From Vicia villosa (taxonomy: Eukaryota; Streptophyta; Magnoliopsida; Fabales; Fabaceae): a DNA stretch of 64,000 bases. The position numbers and the translations under genes were made by a program. Position 1 is the first letter of the stretch, and each line of letters begins with the position of its first letter. Shown here piece after piece: positions 9,459-20,584 of this stretch. Below the pieces are notes generated by a model. That model had not been told where the DNA came from, did no database searches, and saw nothing but the letters and a program-made list of their open reading frames with translations. Where the stretch lies: positions 186,001 to 250,000 of the forward strand of contig NW_026705214.1 of assembly GCF_029867415.1 (NCBI RefSeq), read 5' to 3'.

Positions 9459-11265
9459 AAATTATCTTCTCCTTAGGTACCCACAATTTCTTGGGTCCTT
9501 TCTTGTTAGTTTTCCTCAAGTTCTGATTGAACTTGGGTTTAACATTATAAGTAACAGGAGGAACATCATGATATTCTTTAGGTTTGACAACATGATATCT
9601 TTTAGGTTGTGTCACATGCTTCTTGGTGTGTGTAGTGTGAAAACTCTGTGCATGTGAGGTGAGCCTGATATCATGTGAGTGGCCATATTTGAGCTGATCA
9701 TACAATGGCTTGTATGTGATTTTCAAATCATCAACAGGTTCAAATTTATGTGAGGTATCACCCTCATAGCCAAAACCAAATCTTTTGTTTCCAGAAACAC
9801 CATATATCATAGAAGCAAGATGACTTCTGCCAATACTTCTAGATAGGAACTTTCTGAAGCTCGAGTCATATTCTTTCAGAATATGATTGAGACTAGGAAT
9901 GAATTTTTCTGATTCAGAAGAAGATCCACTATCTTTGGATAATTTTAAAACTTTTTCCTTCAGTTCAGAATTTTCCACTTCCAGCTTCTTAGTTTCAAAT
10001 TCAAATTGCTTTTTCAGCTTTTTGTATTTGATACTAAGATGAGCCTTGAGTTCCAGAAGTTCAGTTAAACTGGAAACTAACTCTTCTCTAGATAGTTCAA
10101 AAAATACCTCTTCAGAATCTGATTCTGATGTAGATTCTGATCCATCATCCACTGTGGCCATTAGTGCAAGCTTTGCTTGCTCTCCTTCAGAGTCTGATTC
10201 TGATTCTGATTCAGAATCATCCCATGTTGCCATAAGACCTTTCTTCTTATGAAACTTCTTCTTGGGATTCTCCTTCTGAAGTTTTGGACATTCATTCTTG
10301 AAGTGTCCAGGCTCATTGCACTCATAGCAGATTACCTTCTTCTTGTCAAATCTTCTGCCTCCAGAAGATTCTCCTCTTTCAGGCTTCTTTGAACTTCTGA
10401 AGCTCTTGAACTTCCTTTGTTTGCTCTTCCAGAGATGGTTCACCCTTCTGGAGATCATGGATAGTTCATCTTCTTCTTCTTCTGATTCTAATTCTTCAGA
10501 ATCTACTTCTTCAGCCTGAAAAGCGTTAGTGCATTTTTTATAATTAGATTTTAATGCAATAGACTTACCTTTCTTCTGAGGTTCATTAGCATCCAGCTCT
10601 ATCTCATGGCTTCTCAAGGCACTGATTAGCTCTTCCAAAGAAACCTCATTCAGATTCTTTGCAATCTTGAATGCAGTCACCATTGGACCCCATCTTCTGG
10701 GCAAGCTTCTGATGATCTTCTTTACATGATCAGCTTTGGTGTATCCTTTATCCAGAACTCTTAATCCAGCAGTTAGCGTTTGAAATCTTGAAAACATCTT
10801 CTCAATATTTTCATCGTCCTCCATCTTGAAGGCTTCATATTTCTGGATTAGAGCAAGATCTTTGGTCTCCTTGACTTGAGCATTTCTTTCATGGGTCATT
10901 TTCAATGACTCATATATATCATAGGCAGTTTCCCTGTTAGATATCTTCTCATACTCAGCATGAGAGATAGCATTCAGCAGAACAGTCCTACATTTATGAT
11001 GATTTTTGAAAAGCTTCTTTTGATCATCATTCATTTCTTGTCTTGTAAGCCTTACGCCAGTAGCGTTCACTGGATGTTTGTAACCATCCATCAGAAGATC
11101 CCATAAGTCACCATCTAGACCAAGGAAGTAACTTTCAAGTTTATCTTTCCAGTATTCAAAGTTTTCACCATCAAATACTGGCGGTCTAGTATAACCATTG
11201 TTACCATTTCCATTGTATTGCTCAGCTGAGCCAGATGTAGATGTAGGTGGTGGAGTCTCAACCAT
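9430..11265 (-). CDS. SIRE-1 gag polyprotein
   Basis: Open frame of 611 codons from the ATG at 11265, 71 bp inside the PBS, the expected gag start. The N-terminal UBN2-type copia gag spans about residues 25-210 (YTRPPVFDGENFEYWKDKLE, MTHERNAQVKETK, IRSLPRRWGPMV). A CCHC zinc knuckle CYECNEPGHFKNEC is at about 310-325, then Ser/Glu/Asp-rich acidic runs near 350-400. A Lys/Glu-rich stretch likely to form a coiled coil follows. The C-terminus is basic and ends LWVPKEKIIFVADILSSK. It packages element RNA into cytoplasmic particles (family knowledge). It is the only apparently intact SIRE-1 product. Confidence 0.9.
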   Translation of the reverse strand: MVETPPPTSTSGSAEQYNGNGNNGYTRPPVFDGENFEYWKDKLESYFLGLDGDLWDLLMDGYKHPVNATGVRLTRQEMNDDQKKLFKNHHKCRTVLLNAISHAEYEKISNRETAYDIYESLKMTHERNAQVKETKDLALIQKYEAFKMEDDENIEKMFSRFQTLTAGLRVLDKGYTKADHVKKIIRSLPRRWGPMVTAFKIAKNLNEVSLEELISALRSHEIELDANEPQKKGKSIALKSNYKKCTNAFQAEEVDSEELESEEEEDELSMISRRVNHLWKSKQRKFKSFRSSKKPERGESSGGRRFDKKKVICYECNEPGHFKNECPKLQKENPKKKFHKKKGLMATWDDSESESESDSEGEQAKLALMATVDDGSESTSESDSEEVFFELSREELVSSLTELLELKAHLSIKYKKLKKQFEFETKKLEVENSELKEKVLKLSKDSGSSSESEKFIPSLNHILKEYDSSFRKFLSRSIGRSHLASMIYGVSGNKRFGFGYEGDTSHKFEPVDDLKITYKPLYDQLKYGHSHDIRLTSHAQSFHTTHTKKHVTQPKRYHVVKPKEYHDVPPVTYNVKPKFNQNLRKTNKKGPKKLWVPKEKIIFVADILSSK

Positions 11266-11335
11266 CTTGACTTAGTGTTTTTCTCTTCCTGAATCTTTTC
11301 TAAACACGGTTAAGTGCTTGCACCTTAGAACCGGC

Positions 11336-11347
11336 GCTCTGATACCA
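11336..11347 (-). promoter_or_regulatory. SIRE-1 primer binding site (Met-tRNA)
   Basis: In element sense TGGTATCAGAGC, complementary to the 3' end of initiator Met-tRNA, sits 2 nt after the 5' LTR. It is the canonical copia minus-strand primer site. Confidence 0.95.
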
Positions 11348-11349
11348 AT

Positions 11350-12501
11350 TGAAGGATAGAAAAACACTTAGAAAGGGGGGGGGGGGGGTTGAATAAGTGT
11401 AGCTTTAAAACTTGTAAGATAAAAACAATTTTCACAATGATTTTTATCCTGGTTCGTTGTTAACTAAACTACTTCAGTCCACCCCCTTGGAGTGATTTAC
11501 CTTACCTGAGGATTTAATCCACTAATCACACAAGATTACAATGGTTTTCCACTTAGACAACTTCTAAGTCTTCTAGAGTATACTGATCACAACCTGATCA
11601 CTCTAGGAACAATCTGCTTAGATACCCTCTAAGACTTTCTAGAGTATACTGATCAACAACCTGATCACTCTAGTTATTACAACTTAATGTAAACAAATTC
11701 TTTTAAGAGTTACAATGCTTCTTATAAAGCTATTATCACAACTGTGATTTTCTCTTAAGTTTAAGCTTAACCTCACTAAAGTATTACAACAGCAATGTAA
11801 TGAGGTTGATGATGAAGTTTGAGAGCTTTTTGAATTTGACAGCGTTTCTGTATATTTGCGCAAGTGTTCTTTCAGAATTCGTAACGTAGCTTCTCATCAG
11901 AACTTCATATTTATAGGCGTTTGAGAAGATGACCGTTGGGAGCATTTAATGCTTTGCGTAATCCGTACAGCATTGCATTTAATGTTTCACTCTTTTGTCA
12001 ACTACCTCGAGCCTTGCTTTCGCTGTGTCTACTGACATTGTCTTTCATAGCTTTCAACGTTCCTTTTGTCAGTCAGCGTAGCCAGCCAGCTAGTACTTGC
12101 TTCTGATCTGATGTTTGTGTGAACAACGTTTGAATATCATCAGAGTCAAACAGCTTGGTGCAGAGCATTTGCTTGTCTTCTGACCTTGAAGTGCTTCTGA
12201 GCGTGATACCATGAGAACTTCAGTGCTTCTGCTTCTGATCTCAAGTCCTTCTGATGCTTCCATAGACCCATGTTCTGATTCTGCTTGACCATCTTCTGAT
12301 GTCTTGCCAGACCATGTTCTGATGTCGCATGTTGAACCTTCTGAGTCAGTGCTTCTTGCGCTGATTTTGTGCATACTCTTTATATAATTCCTGAAATGGA
12401 AATTGCATAGTATTAGAGTACCACATTATCTCATACAAAATTCATATACATTGTTATCATCAAAACTAAGAATATTGATCAGAACAAATCTTGTTCTAAC
12501 A
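11350..12501 (-). repeat. SIRE-1 5' LTR with TATA box
   Basis: 1,152-bp LTR starting TGTTAGAACAAG at 12501 and ending ATCCTTCA at 11350. TATAAATATG (plus 11906-11915) is the likely promoter, placing U3 at about 11920-12501 and R-U5 below it. A poly-G run of 12-13 is present near 11377-11388 in plus sense. The upper edge abuts TCTTT. Confidence 0.95.
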
Positions 12502-12506
12502 TCTTT

Positions 12507-13509
12507 TTCTTTAGGTAATGGCTTTTCCACATCTTTTTGGCATTCTTCTTGGTTGACTAGTGGTTGTTTGCGGGACACTTTTCCTTCTTTATTTTCGGCT
12601 TCGCTCTTGAAAGACGTCTCGGTGGGTGGCATGGGGGTTGGGTGGGAGAGGAGTGGAAATGGGGAGATCTAGGAATTGATTTTCCGAACAGCCCCGGTTT
12701 AATCGACGATTGGTTTTTGTTACAAGGTAAATTGAATCTTTTTTCTCCGAAGAAGGAAGGAAAAGATAAGGTGGTTTGGAACGATAACGCGGAAAACTCC
12801 TTCTCGGTAAAGGGTTGCTATGACTATCTTTATTCCTCTTTCATCCCGTGTGGTCCGGCCAATTTTAATGATAAGGCATTTAGTCTTATTTGGAAGATGA
12901 AAATTCCTCTCAAAATACAAGCTTTTGGATGTAGGTGTTTTATTGAGAAAATCCCTACAAAAGATTCGCTTCTTCGTAGAGGTATTCTTTCTAATCCCAT
13001 TGATACTTCTTGTGTTTTTTGTGGTGCCAATACCGAATCTTGTTATCATTTGTTTATTGGTTGCCAAGTTGCCTCTTTAGTTTGGAAGGAAGTGGCCGGT
13101 TGGATAGATTTTATTGATGTGGGAATGGTTGATCTCATGGGTAGTTTTATGAGATGGTGTAGATTTTGTAATCATAAGAGGGTAAAAAAAGGAAAAGAAG
13201 GATGTGTGTGTCTAGCTACGATTTGGTGTTTGTTGAGCACTATGAATGGTATTATTTTTAGAGAGGAAGATTGGAGTGTTACAAATATCGTTTGGAACAT
13301 TAAAGCTTTGCTTTGGAGGTGGTCCTTTATTGGGAATATTACACAAACCAATTGTAATTTTTACGAGTTTTGTAAAAAAACCCTTTGTTTTATATCTCTT
13401 AAATTTCATTTGGTGTGTAATTTTTCTTTTTCCGAGCCTTTTCTCGGATCTTTTGTAACCGAGTTTGAGAATTTTTGTTCTCCTTTAATGAAGCTTGCTT
13501 AAAAAAAAA
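12507..13509 (+). mobile_element. LINE-a, right half (zf-RVT and poly-A tail)
   Basis: Continuation of LINE-a beyond the SIRE-1 insertion. Reading through gives a connected phase around GNKVSF/SLGNGF and then SFWHSSWL, typical of plant LINE ORF2. The 12564-13502 frame carries the reverse-transcriptase zinc-binding domain: FSVKGCYDYL, IWKMKIPLKIQAF, CVFCGANTESCYHLFIGC. The frame runs to TAA at 13500-13502 with an A-run at 13501-13509, taken as the 3' tail. It marks the pre-insertion state and shows LINE-a is older than SIRE-1. Confidence 0.9.
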
Positions 13510-13774
13510 GAGATATCAAAATTAAATAATATATAATACTAAATTATATAATATATTTTAGAAAAAAATGTTATACGTGCTTTGAATAAATATTTAATTT
13601 AATTGTTAATCTTTAATATATATTTAAATAGTTAACGTTAAATTATTTCCACAAAATTAATTAAGTTATGTATTTTAATCAAACATGGGATCACAAGGTA
13701 AGGTTCATAGTATGTTGCATCTTAAGATTTATTTAACAATGTTACTATAGAGTAATTTAACATCTATCTAATAA

Positions 13775-14038
13775 GAAATGAGATTATTTTCCGGAATGTT
13801 TCTTGAAGTGTTTCCGATACCGTTTGGAGAATTAAGGCTCTCATTCGGAGGTGGTCTTTCATAGGAAAAATTACCCGCACCAATTATAACTTCTATGATT
13901 TTAGCAATGATCCTTTGCTTTTCCTTCTTAGGTTGTATTTGGTGGTTAATTTTTCTTCCGGATGAATTTCTTCTTCGATTTTTTGTAATCGTTCGTAGAA
14001 CTTTTGGTTCTTTAATATATCTCTTGATTAAAAAAAAA
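13775..14038 (+). mobile_element. 5'-truncated LINE 3' tail
   Basis: 264-bp relic similar to the last part of LINE-a (GTTTGGA..ATTAA..GCT, GGAGGTGGTC, CACCAATTATAA), ending in a poly-A run. Duplicated AATAA borders it (13770-13774 and 14039-14043). The paralogous block at 26250-26290 lacks the insert and reads continuously through the site, giving an empty-site control. Non-coding as it stands. Confidence 0.8.
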
Positions 14039-14377
14039 AATAACTCAAAGTCTAATACAAATAGTTTTTGCATAGAATCAATAATCATAGAATATAAACA
14101 AAAACATTAAAAATATATGCAAAAATTGATTTCAAAAATTAATAAAAAATAGACATTCTTATTTAAAATCTATTTATTTAATTTTGACAAAATGTCAATA
14201 TTTATCGATACATTTTATTGAATAGCATCACATAAAACATATGAATTATTTGTTAATTATTCATTTGAAGCACTAGTACCTGCAACATAAAAAACAACTT
14301 TATACAAATATATATTTATATTTATATACATTTATGTATAATAAGTGATAAAGAGGAGAGAAAGAAAAAAAATACCA

Positions 14378-14611
14378 TTACTTATGTGAAGCATCATAAT
14401 ATGGTGGATGTTTGCAATCTTTAATACATGGTCCAAAGCATTCTGGAAAATTATGAGATACACCGCTGCAGTAAAAGAAACATTTAACCTTACATGAAGC
14501 TACTGAGCGATTCTTAAAATCTGGAGGTTGAGTAATGCATTCAACTTGTATTGTAAACATCATTATTATCAACATCATCACAATACATTTTCTAATTTGA
14601 CTCATTGCCAT
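14378..14611 (-). CDS. Peptide A: secreted cysteine-rich peptide (thionin-like/NCR-like)
   Basis: 77-residue precursor. The ATG at 14611 (MAMSQIRK) was chosen; the frame extends upstream only through a TTG. Residues 1-25 form a signal peptide ending VEC. The mature part has C40-x3-C44-x3-C48-x9-C58-x3-C62-x3-C66 and tail KHPPYYDASHK. Two Cx3Cx3C arms suggest a disulphide-stapled helical hairpin, as in plant thionin-like or hairpinin-like peptides; that fold is inference. Legume nodule and defence peptides share size and layout, but I cannot assign a target. A likely 96-bp intron (14280-14375) follows the stop. Unlike the other copies, the sequence between TATA box and ATG is only about 34 bp, so the leader is nearly gone. 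All paralogues lie on the same strand within 29 kb. Confidence 0.75.
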   Translation of the reverse strand: MAMSQIRKCIVMMLIIMMFTIQVECITQPPDFKNRSVASCKVKCFFYCSGVSHNFPECFGPCIKDCKHPPYYDASHK

Positions 14612-14644
14612 TACTCTTATCAATGTTTTTTCTCTCTAGACAAT

Positions 14645-14652
14645 TATTTATA
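14645..14652 (-). promoter_or_regulatory. TATA box of peptide A
   Basis: TATAAATA in GTTAGCTATAAATAAT, conserved upstream of C (26963-26970), D (32385-32392) and E (43365-43372). It is about 34 bp from the ATG in A against about 100-112 bp in C, D and E, because the leader segment around CTTTGTAACG is missing in A. Confidence 0.65.
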
Positions 14653-14659
14653 GCTAACA

Positions 14660-15601
14660 TTTTCTTTTGTTTTATTAAATTTATTTGATAACTTTAATTA
14701 TTCGATAAATAATTATTATGTCATATTATTAAAAATCAATAAACTTTTTGATCACTATTATAAATAAATATATTTTTTGTTTCATTCAACTAGTGAAGTG
14801 ATGTATGTAATCTGATATAATTTAGATATATTAATTGTTTAATGAATAAAATAAAAAGTTTTAAATAAAATTTTGATTCCTCTATTTTAACTGATTCAGG
14901 AAATTAATTTTTCTATTTTAAATTTAAATAATTTTGATTTTAATTTTAAATTTAAACAGTCTCTCTCATATTTTTGTACTTAAAAATTAACAATGTTTTT
15001 ATTTTTTTTAATAACAAATTACTTGTTAAATATGATAAATTATCTATTATATAAATTTATTATTGAATTTGTAGATAAAAATATAAGTTAAAAATAAAAA
15101 TCTCATCAATTTGTTATGAAAAAAAGTGAGAGAATGACTAAACTTGTTTAAATATAAAATAAATAAACTAAAATATTTAAATTTAAATTATGAAGACTCA
15201 TTTCATGAATCAAACAAAATAAAAAGATTAAAATTATAATCTAGCTTAATATAAATAAAATGTACTTATTATAATTACTAGAATGTGTACTATTGTGAAA
15301 AAAAAAGTTTGTCTTTTTTTTTAATTTTTCTTATTCTAGAAATTTTGCTAACTTGGAAACTTTATTTTACCTACTTTTAATAAAACTATCCATCTTCATA
15401 ATTTTATTACTATCTATTTCACAAAATATTCAAAAAGTATAGATTTGTTTCTATGTTGAAAGAGATTAAAATTTTAAAAAACAAATATATAGTATGAATG
15501 AGAATTATTAACATCAGTCGTCAGATTTAATCAACGTTTAAGATTTATTGATTACATATTAAGAGTACCTTATTAATTTTTTATCCATTATGATGGATAT
15601 T
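14660..15601. other. AT-rich upstream flank of peptide block A
   Basis: No gene seen. Very AT-rich sequence, part of which (about 14880-15480) recurs in diverged form at 32620-33350 upstream of peptide D and at about 44050-44560 after peptide E. It therefore belongs to the ancestral duplicated peptide block. Confidence 0.6.
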
Positions 15602-15624
15602 AAAAAATTCCATATAAAAAGTAT
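15602..15624. repeat. LINE-b left target-site duplication
   Basis: AAAAAATTCCATATAAAAAG followed by TAT, repeated at 19006-19028 after the LINE-b poly-A run. The left site is preceded by TATT, so cleavage fits an L1-type TT/AAAA target. The perfect match indicates a recent insertion. Confidence 0.92.
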
Positions 15625-18600
15625 GAAGATGAACTGAGTTTTCATAACATTATGGTTTATATTGAAACTAGAGTCAAAGAATCTAAAGCTAAGAGTATTA
15701 GAGATAAACTGAGTTTTCATAACATGTACATAGACAACTATACTAATCATGCTAATGGTAGGCTGTGGATCTCTTGGGATGTGAATAAGTATGATATTAA
15801 GAAGATTCTTAGCACTGATCAAGCAGTGCATTGTGGTGTTCATGATCAACAGGGGAAGTTTCAATTTTATCTGACTGCTGTTTATGCTCATAACACTTTG
15901 GCACAAAGGAAAACTTTATGGCATACTATTATCAATCTCCATACTACTGTTCAGGGGCCTTGGTGCATTATTGGGGATTTCAATAATGTATTAGGAGCAC
16001 AGGACAGAATTGGTGGAAGGATGGTGAAAGAAGCTGAGTATAGGGATATGCAAGAGATGATGACCATGACTGATTTGAATGAGATGGACAGCAGTGGAGA
16101 TTTCTTTACTTGGAATAATAGACAGAGTGATGGAACCATATACTCTAGAATAGATAGAGTTCTGGGCAACTTGGAGTGGTTTCAGTATAGCAATGCCTAC
16201 AAGCTGCAGTACTTACCTCCTAGTGTTTCAGATCATTCTCTTTTGTATCTTAATCATAAGAATTTCAAGCCCAAGACAAGAAGATTTAAATTTCAGAATT
16301 GTCTCACTGAGATGGAAGGATTCAAGGAGATTGTGGAAAAGAGTTGGAACGAGCCTATTACAGGTAATGCCATGTATATCTTGTGGAATAAGCTACAGAG
16401 ACTTAAACCTGTTCTTGCTAATTTCAGTAAATCTCTCTCCCAGCTTAAAGTAAAGCTGGAGGCTACCAGGGGCGATTTGGAAGAGGCTCAGTTAAATTTG
16501 CAAAATGATAGGTGGAATCCTGTTCAGATTAACAAAGTCAGAGAACTTACTGATACTCTGAATCAACTGAACACTCTTGATGAGAGTCTTCTCCAACAAA
16601 GGGCTAAAATTGATTGGCTAAAGAAGGGTGACTGTAATTCTGCCTACTACCATGCCACCATTAAGGCTAAGAGTCAGCACAGAAGCATGGATATGCTGCA
16701 GCTTGAGGATGGTACTTATATCACTGAGCAAAAGGATATTCAGCAAGAAGTCATGAGGTATTACACTAGCATCATGGGGAGCAGAGCCAGATCACTCAAA
16801 CATGTGGACATAGAGGCTATTAGGAGAGGTAAGCTTGTCACTATGCAACAAGGATTAGACCTTGTGAAGCAGGTTACTGAAGATGAGGTTAAAGAAGCTC
16901 TCAATGGCATTGGTGACCTGAAAAGTCCTGGTATTGATGGCTATGGTGCCAAATTCTTCAAGTCTTGCTGGTCCATTATAAGATTAGAGGTCCTAAATGC
17001 TGTCCAGGAATTCTTTCTTAAAGGCAAGTTGTATAAAGCTTTTAATAGCACTGTGGTGACCCTCATTCCTAAGCATGCTAAAGCTGCAACTATTAGGGAT
17101 TACAGACCTATAGCAGGTTGTACCACATTTTACAAGATCATCTCCAAGGTTCTAACTAATAGGTTAAGTAAGATCCTCACTGAGATTATTCACCCTAGCC
17201 AAGCTGCTTTCATACCAGGGCAGCAAATCCATAATCATATTATGCTTGCTACTGAGTTATTGAAGGGCTACTCTAGGAAAGAAGGAACTCCTAAATGCAT
17301 GCTGCAATTAGATATTCAGAAAGCCTATGACATGGTGGATTGGAAGTCCCTTGAGTGTATATTATATGAACTTGGCTTTCCTAAGATTTTCATTGATTGG
17401 ATCTTGCTTGGTTCTTCCACAGTCAGCTATAGATTCAATATAAATGGTGATTATTCTGAAATCCTGGAAGCTAAAAGAGGTGTGAGGCAAGGGGACCCCA
17501 TCTCCCCCTTGCTGTTTGTTATCATCATGGAATACTTGCAGAGAATTATGGTTAAGATGAAGAGTGATCCTGATTTCCATTTTCATAGCAAGTGTGAGAA
17601 ACTTGGCATAACACACTTGGCATTTGCTGATGATGTTCTACTGTTTAGTAGAGGTGACTATAATTCTGTGAACTGTATGCTGAAGGCCTTTAAAACTTTT
17701 TCTGATTCTACAGGTCTAAATGTAAACCCTCAGAAGTGTCAATTGTTTTGTGGTAGCATGGATATGGAGGTCATTGAAAGAATCAAGCTGCAGACCCAAT
17801 TTGGAGTTGGTAACCTACCTGTCAGGTATCTGGGTGTTCCATTATCCAGTAAAAAGTTGCACCTAATTCACTATATGCCTCTTATTGACAGGATTACTAA
17901 TAGAATCAAGCACTGGTCTCACAAGCTTCTGAGCATTGCTGGTAGAATGCTTCTGGTCAAGAGTGTTTTCCTAGCCACTACTCAATATTGGATGATGTGC
18001 TTCCCCTTGCCTAAAGCAGTCATCCATAAGATTGAGGCTATCTGCAGAGCATTTGTGTGGACAGGTAAAGATAAAGGGAGGAAAAGCCCTGTTGGTTGGC
18101 AGCAGGTCTGTAGACCCATCAAACAAGGAGGTATGGATATCATCAATATGGGCATTTGGAACCAGGTTGCTTTGCTCAAATGCCTCTGGAATATTGCCAA
18201 CAAAATGGACAATCTTTGGGTTAAGTGGGTGCACTTTTACTACCTGAAGAGGAACTCTATATGGAATGCTCCTATTCCATCCAACTGTACCTGGATCATG
18301 AAAGCTATATTGGATAGAAGAAGTGATGTCCAAGAACATCAGCAAACATGGCAGATGATGCAGAGCACAGGCAAATTCTCCATGAAAAGAATGTATGAGA
18401 AGCTGATCCCTGCTGCTCCTAATGTGAACTGGAGTAGTCTGATTCAGCACAATCAAGCGAGGCCTCGAGCTGTAGTTTGCTTATGGTTGGCTTGTCAGGA
18501 TCGCTTGGCTACTAAAGTTAGGCTCAAAAGAATTGGGATTCTGCAGAATGAGATTTGTAGCTTTTGCAACGATGGCCCTGAAGACTTTAACCATCTCTTA

Positions 18601-19010
18601 ATTGAGTGTAGAATCTGCTCTGTTGTCTGGAAGAATGTTCTTCAATGGCTCCAAGTGAGGCATATACCTTGTAACTGGCTGGAGGAAATCACTTGGCTAA
18701 CCAGCAATACGCGTGGGAAGGGCTTTATGCAGAACATGCTTAAGCTCTCAATAGCTGAAACTGTTTATGGTTTGTGGATATATAGAAATACCAATATTTT
18801 TGATAGGGATAATGTGGATAATACTGATAGTGTTGCTAGGAAAATTGTTGATATGATAATTCAAAGAGGGTGGATGAAACCCAAACATAGGGACAAACTT
18901 GCTTTGCTCATGTTATAGTTGGTTTAGGTTTGGCAGGATCTTCTTGATCGCCTGATTGTATTTGTTTTTTGGAATATATTATATCTCTTTTATTTCAAAA
19001 AAAAAAAAAA
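15625..19010 (+). mobile_element. LINE-b: recent 5'-truncated L1-type retrotransposon
   Basis: Element of about 3.4 kb bounded by the 23-bp duplication (15602-15624 and 19006-19028) and ending in an A-run at about 18997-19010. ORF1 and the start of the endonuclease domain are missing, as expected of target-primed reverse transcription that stopped early. The first about 25 bp (15628-15652) copy sequence found again at 15700-15724, a short templated 5' duplication. Confidence 0.93.
15652..18918 (+). CDS. LINE-b ORF2: endonuclease-reverse transcriptase, N-terminally truncated
   Basis: Open frame of 1088 codons with no internal stop. Residues 1-200 are an APE-type endonuclease lacking its first beta-strands: catalytic Glu in IETRVK (residue 5), GDFNNV near 107, SRIDRVL near 170, SDHS near 192. 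RT spans about 420-760 with SPGIDG, YRPIAGC, FIPGQQ, QLDIQKAYDMVDW, GVRQGDPISPLLF and the active site LAFADDVLLF near 657. A zinc-binding zf-RVT domain lies near 910-1000 (CSFCNDGPEDFNHLLIEC). The N-terminal loss (an estimated 20-40 residues) probably destroys nuclease activity. The first ATG lies in the 5' filler and is not a native start. No promoter is visible. Confidence 0.92.
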   Translation: MVYIETRVKESKAKSIRDKLSFHNMYIDNYTNHANGRLWISWDVNKYDIKKILSTDQAVHCGVHDQQGKFQFYLTAVYAHNTLAQRKTLWHTIINLHTTVQGPWCIIGDFNNVLGAQDRIGGRMVKEAEYRDMQEMMTMTDLNEMDSSGDFFTWNNRQSDGTIYSRIDRVLGNLEWFQYSNAYKLQYLPPSVSDHSLLYLNHKNFKPKTRRFKFQNCLTEMEGFKEIVEKSWNEPITGNAMYILWNKLQRLKPVLANFSKSLSQLKVKLEATRGDLEEAQLNLQNDRWNPVQINKVRELTDTLNQLNTLDESLLQQRAKIDWLKKGDCNSAYYHATIKAKSQHRSMDMLQLEDGTYITEQKDIQQEVMRYYTSIMGSRARSLKHVDIEAIRRGKLVTMQQGLDLVKQVTEDEVKEALNGIGDLKSPGIDGYGAKFFKSCWSIIRLEVLNAVQEFFLKGKLYKAFNSTVVTLIPKHAKAATIRDYRPIAGCTTFYKIISKVLTNRLSKILTEIIHPSQAAFIPGQQIHNHIMLATELLKGYSRKEGTPKCMLQLDIQKAYDMVDWKSLECILYELGFPKIFIDWILLGSSTVSYRFNINGDYSEILEAKRGVRQGDPISPLLFVIIMEYLQRIMVKMKSDPDFHFHSKCEKLGITHLAFADDVLLFSRGDYNSVNCMLKAFKTFSDSTGLNVNPQKCQLFCGSMDMEVIERIKLQTQFGVGNLPVRYLGVPLSSKKLHLIHYMPLIDRITNRIKHWSHKLLSIAGRMLLVKSVFLATTQYWMMCFPLPKAVIHKIEAICRAFVWTGKDKGRKSPVGWQQVCRPIKQGGMDIINMGIWNQVALLKCLWNIANKMDNLWVKWVHFYYLKRNSIWNAPIPSNCTWIMKAILDRRSDVQEHQQTWQMMQSTGKFSMKRMYEKLIPAAPNVNWSSLIQHNQARPRAVVCLWLACQDRLATKVRLKRIGILQNEICSFCNDGPEDFNHLLIECRICSVVWKNVLQWLQVRHIPCNWLEEITWLTSNTRGKGFMQNMLKLSIAETVYGLWIYRNTNIFDRDNVDNTDSVARKIVDMIIQRGWMKPKHRDKLALLML

Positions 19011-19028
19011 ATTCCATATAAAAAGTAT

Positions 19029-19825
<797 letters not shown>

Positions 19826-20584
19826 GTTGAATTAATTTTTTTAATAAGTAATGATTTTATTAAACTCCACAGGAAGAATTACAAACTGGAAAACACATCA
19901 CGTGGTTCACCTCTTGATATATTTAAGAAGTAAAGTATTCCAAATATAAAAATTACAACAAATAAAGAAAACGTTGATAGACCTAAAACATTTCTAAGAC
20001 ACTAAAATGATCGAAGTAATACAATCATCGAAATTAAATATATTACTGTAAAACCTTATTAATGATATTTCTGTTTTGTTTTGATTACTAGATGGTCAAT
20101 CCTAAAGATCAACTTAGACATCTTAAGATTTACTTAATAATTTATTTGAGAATGGTTTTTACATACAATCAAATGGTTTTTCCCTAACTCGAAGTCAAGC
20201 ACAAATGGTTTTTGCATATAATCAAATCTATGAATCAATGATCATAGAAAATAAACAAAAATATTAAAAATACATACAAAACTTAAAATAAAAAATAGAC
20301 ATCCTAATTTAAAATATGTTTATTTAATTTTGACAAAATGTCAATATTTATCAATACATTTTATTGAATAGCATCGCATAAAATATATGAATTATTTATT
20401 AATTATTGTAACTCCGATTATAAACCCCACAAGCACATCATGTATTCACTTGAAGCACTAGTACTGCAACATAAAAAAAAACTTTATAAAATATATCTAT
20501 ATATACAAATTTATGTATACATTGTGATATGTTAAAAAAAAAAGACTAAATAAATGATAAAGAGAAAAGATAAAAAAAATACCA

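Larger units (their letters stand above)
1249..12501 (-). mobile_element. SIRE-1: Sirevirus-type Ty1/copia retrotransposon
   Basis: Complete element on the minus strand, 11,253 bp, with LTRs of 1,148 and 1,152 bp running TGTTAGAACAAG...ATCCTTCA. It is flanked by the 5-bp target duplication TCTTT (1244-1248 and 12502-12506). Order in element sense: 5' LTR, Met-tRNA PBS, gag, protease, integrase, RT-RNase H, about 500-bp spacer, env-like ORF, about 1-kb purine-tract-rich 3' region, PPT, 3' LTR. The extra ORF after pol and the long LTRs place it in the SIRE/Maximus (Sirevirus) lineage. It carries several inactivating mutations in pol and the env-like ORF. By eye the LTRs differ at roughly 20 sites, so it is moderately old. 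Confidence 0.95.

Noticed and set aside
10040..10252. Ser/Asp-rich plus-strand ORF opposite gag (also 50916-51146)
   Set aside because: It is the complement of the acidic DSESES run of gag; TCTGATTCTGAT repeats give open frames on both strands.
12090..12374. Conserved 60-101 codon minus-strand ORF in the U3 part of every Sirevirus LTR (also 2003-2269, 45513-45818, 52994-53299, 63708-63890)
   Set aside because: It stays open in several LTRs, but the sequence is made of reiterated CAGAAG/CATCAGA words that avoid stops in this frame, lies upstream of the TATA box, and resembles no protein. A Ka/Ks test over many LTRs would settle it.
12720..13067. Antisense ORFs over LINE, env-like and pol regions
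   Set aside because: They mirror real coding frames on the other strand and show no domain.
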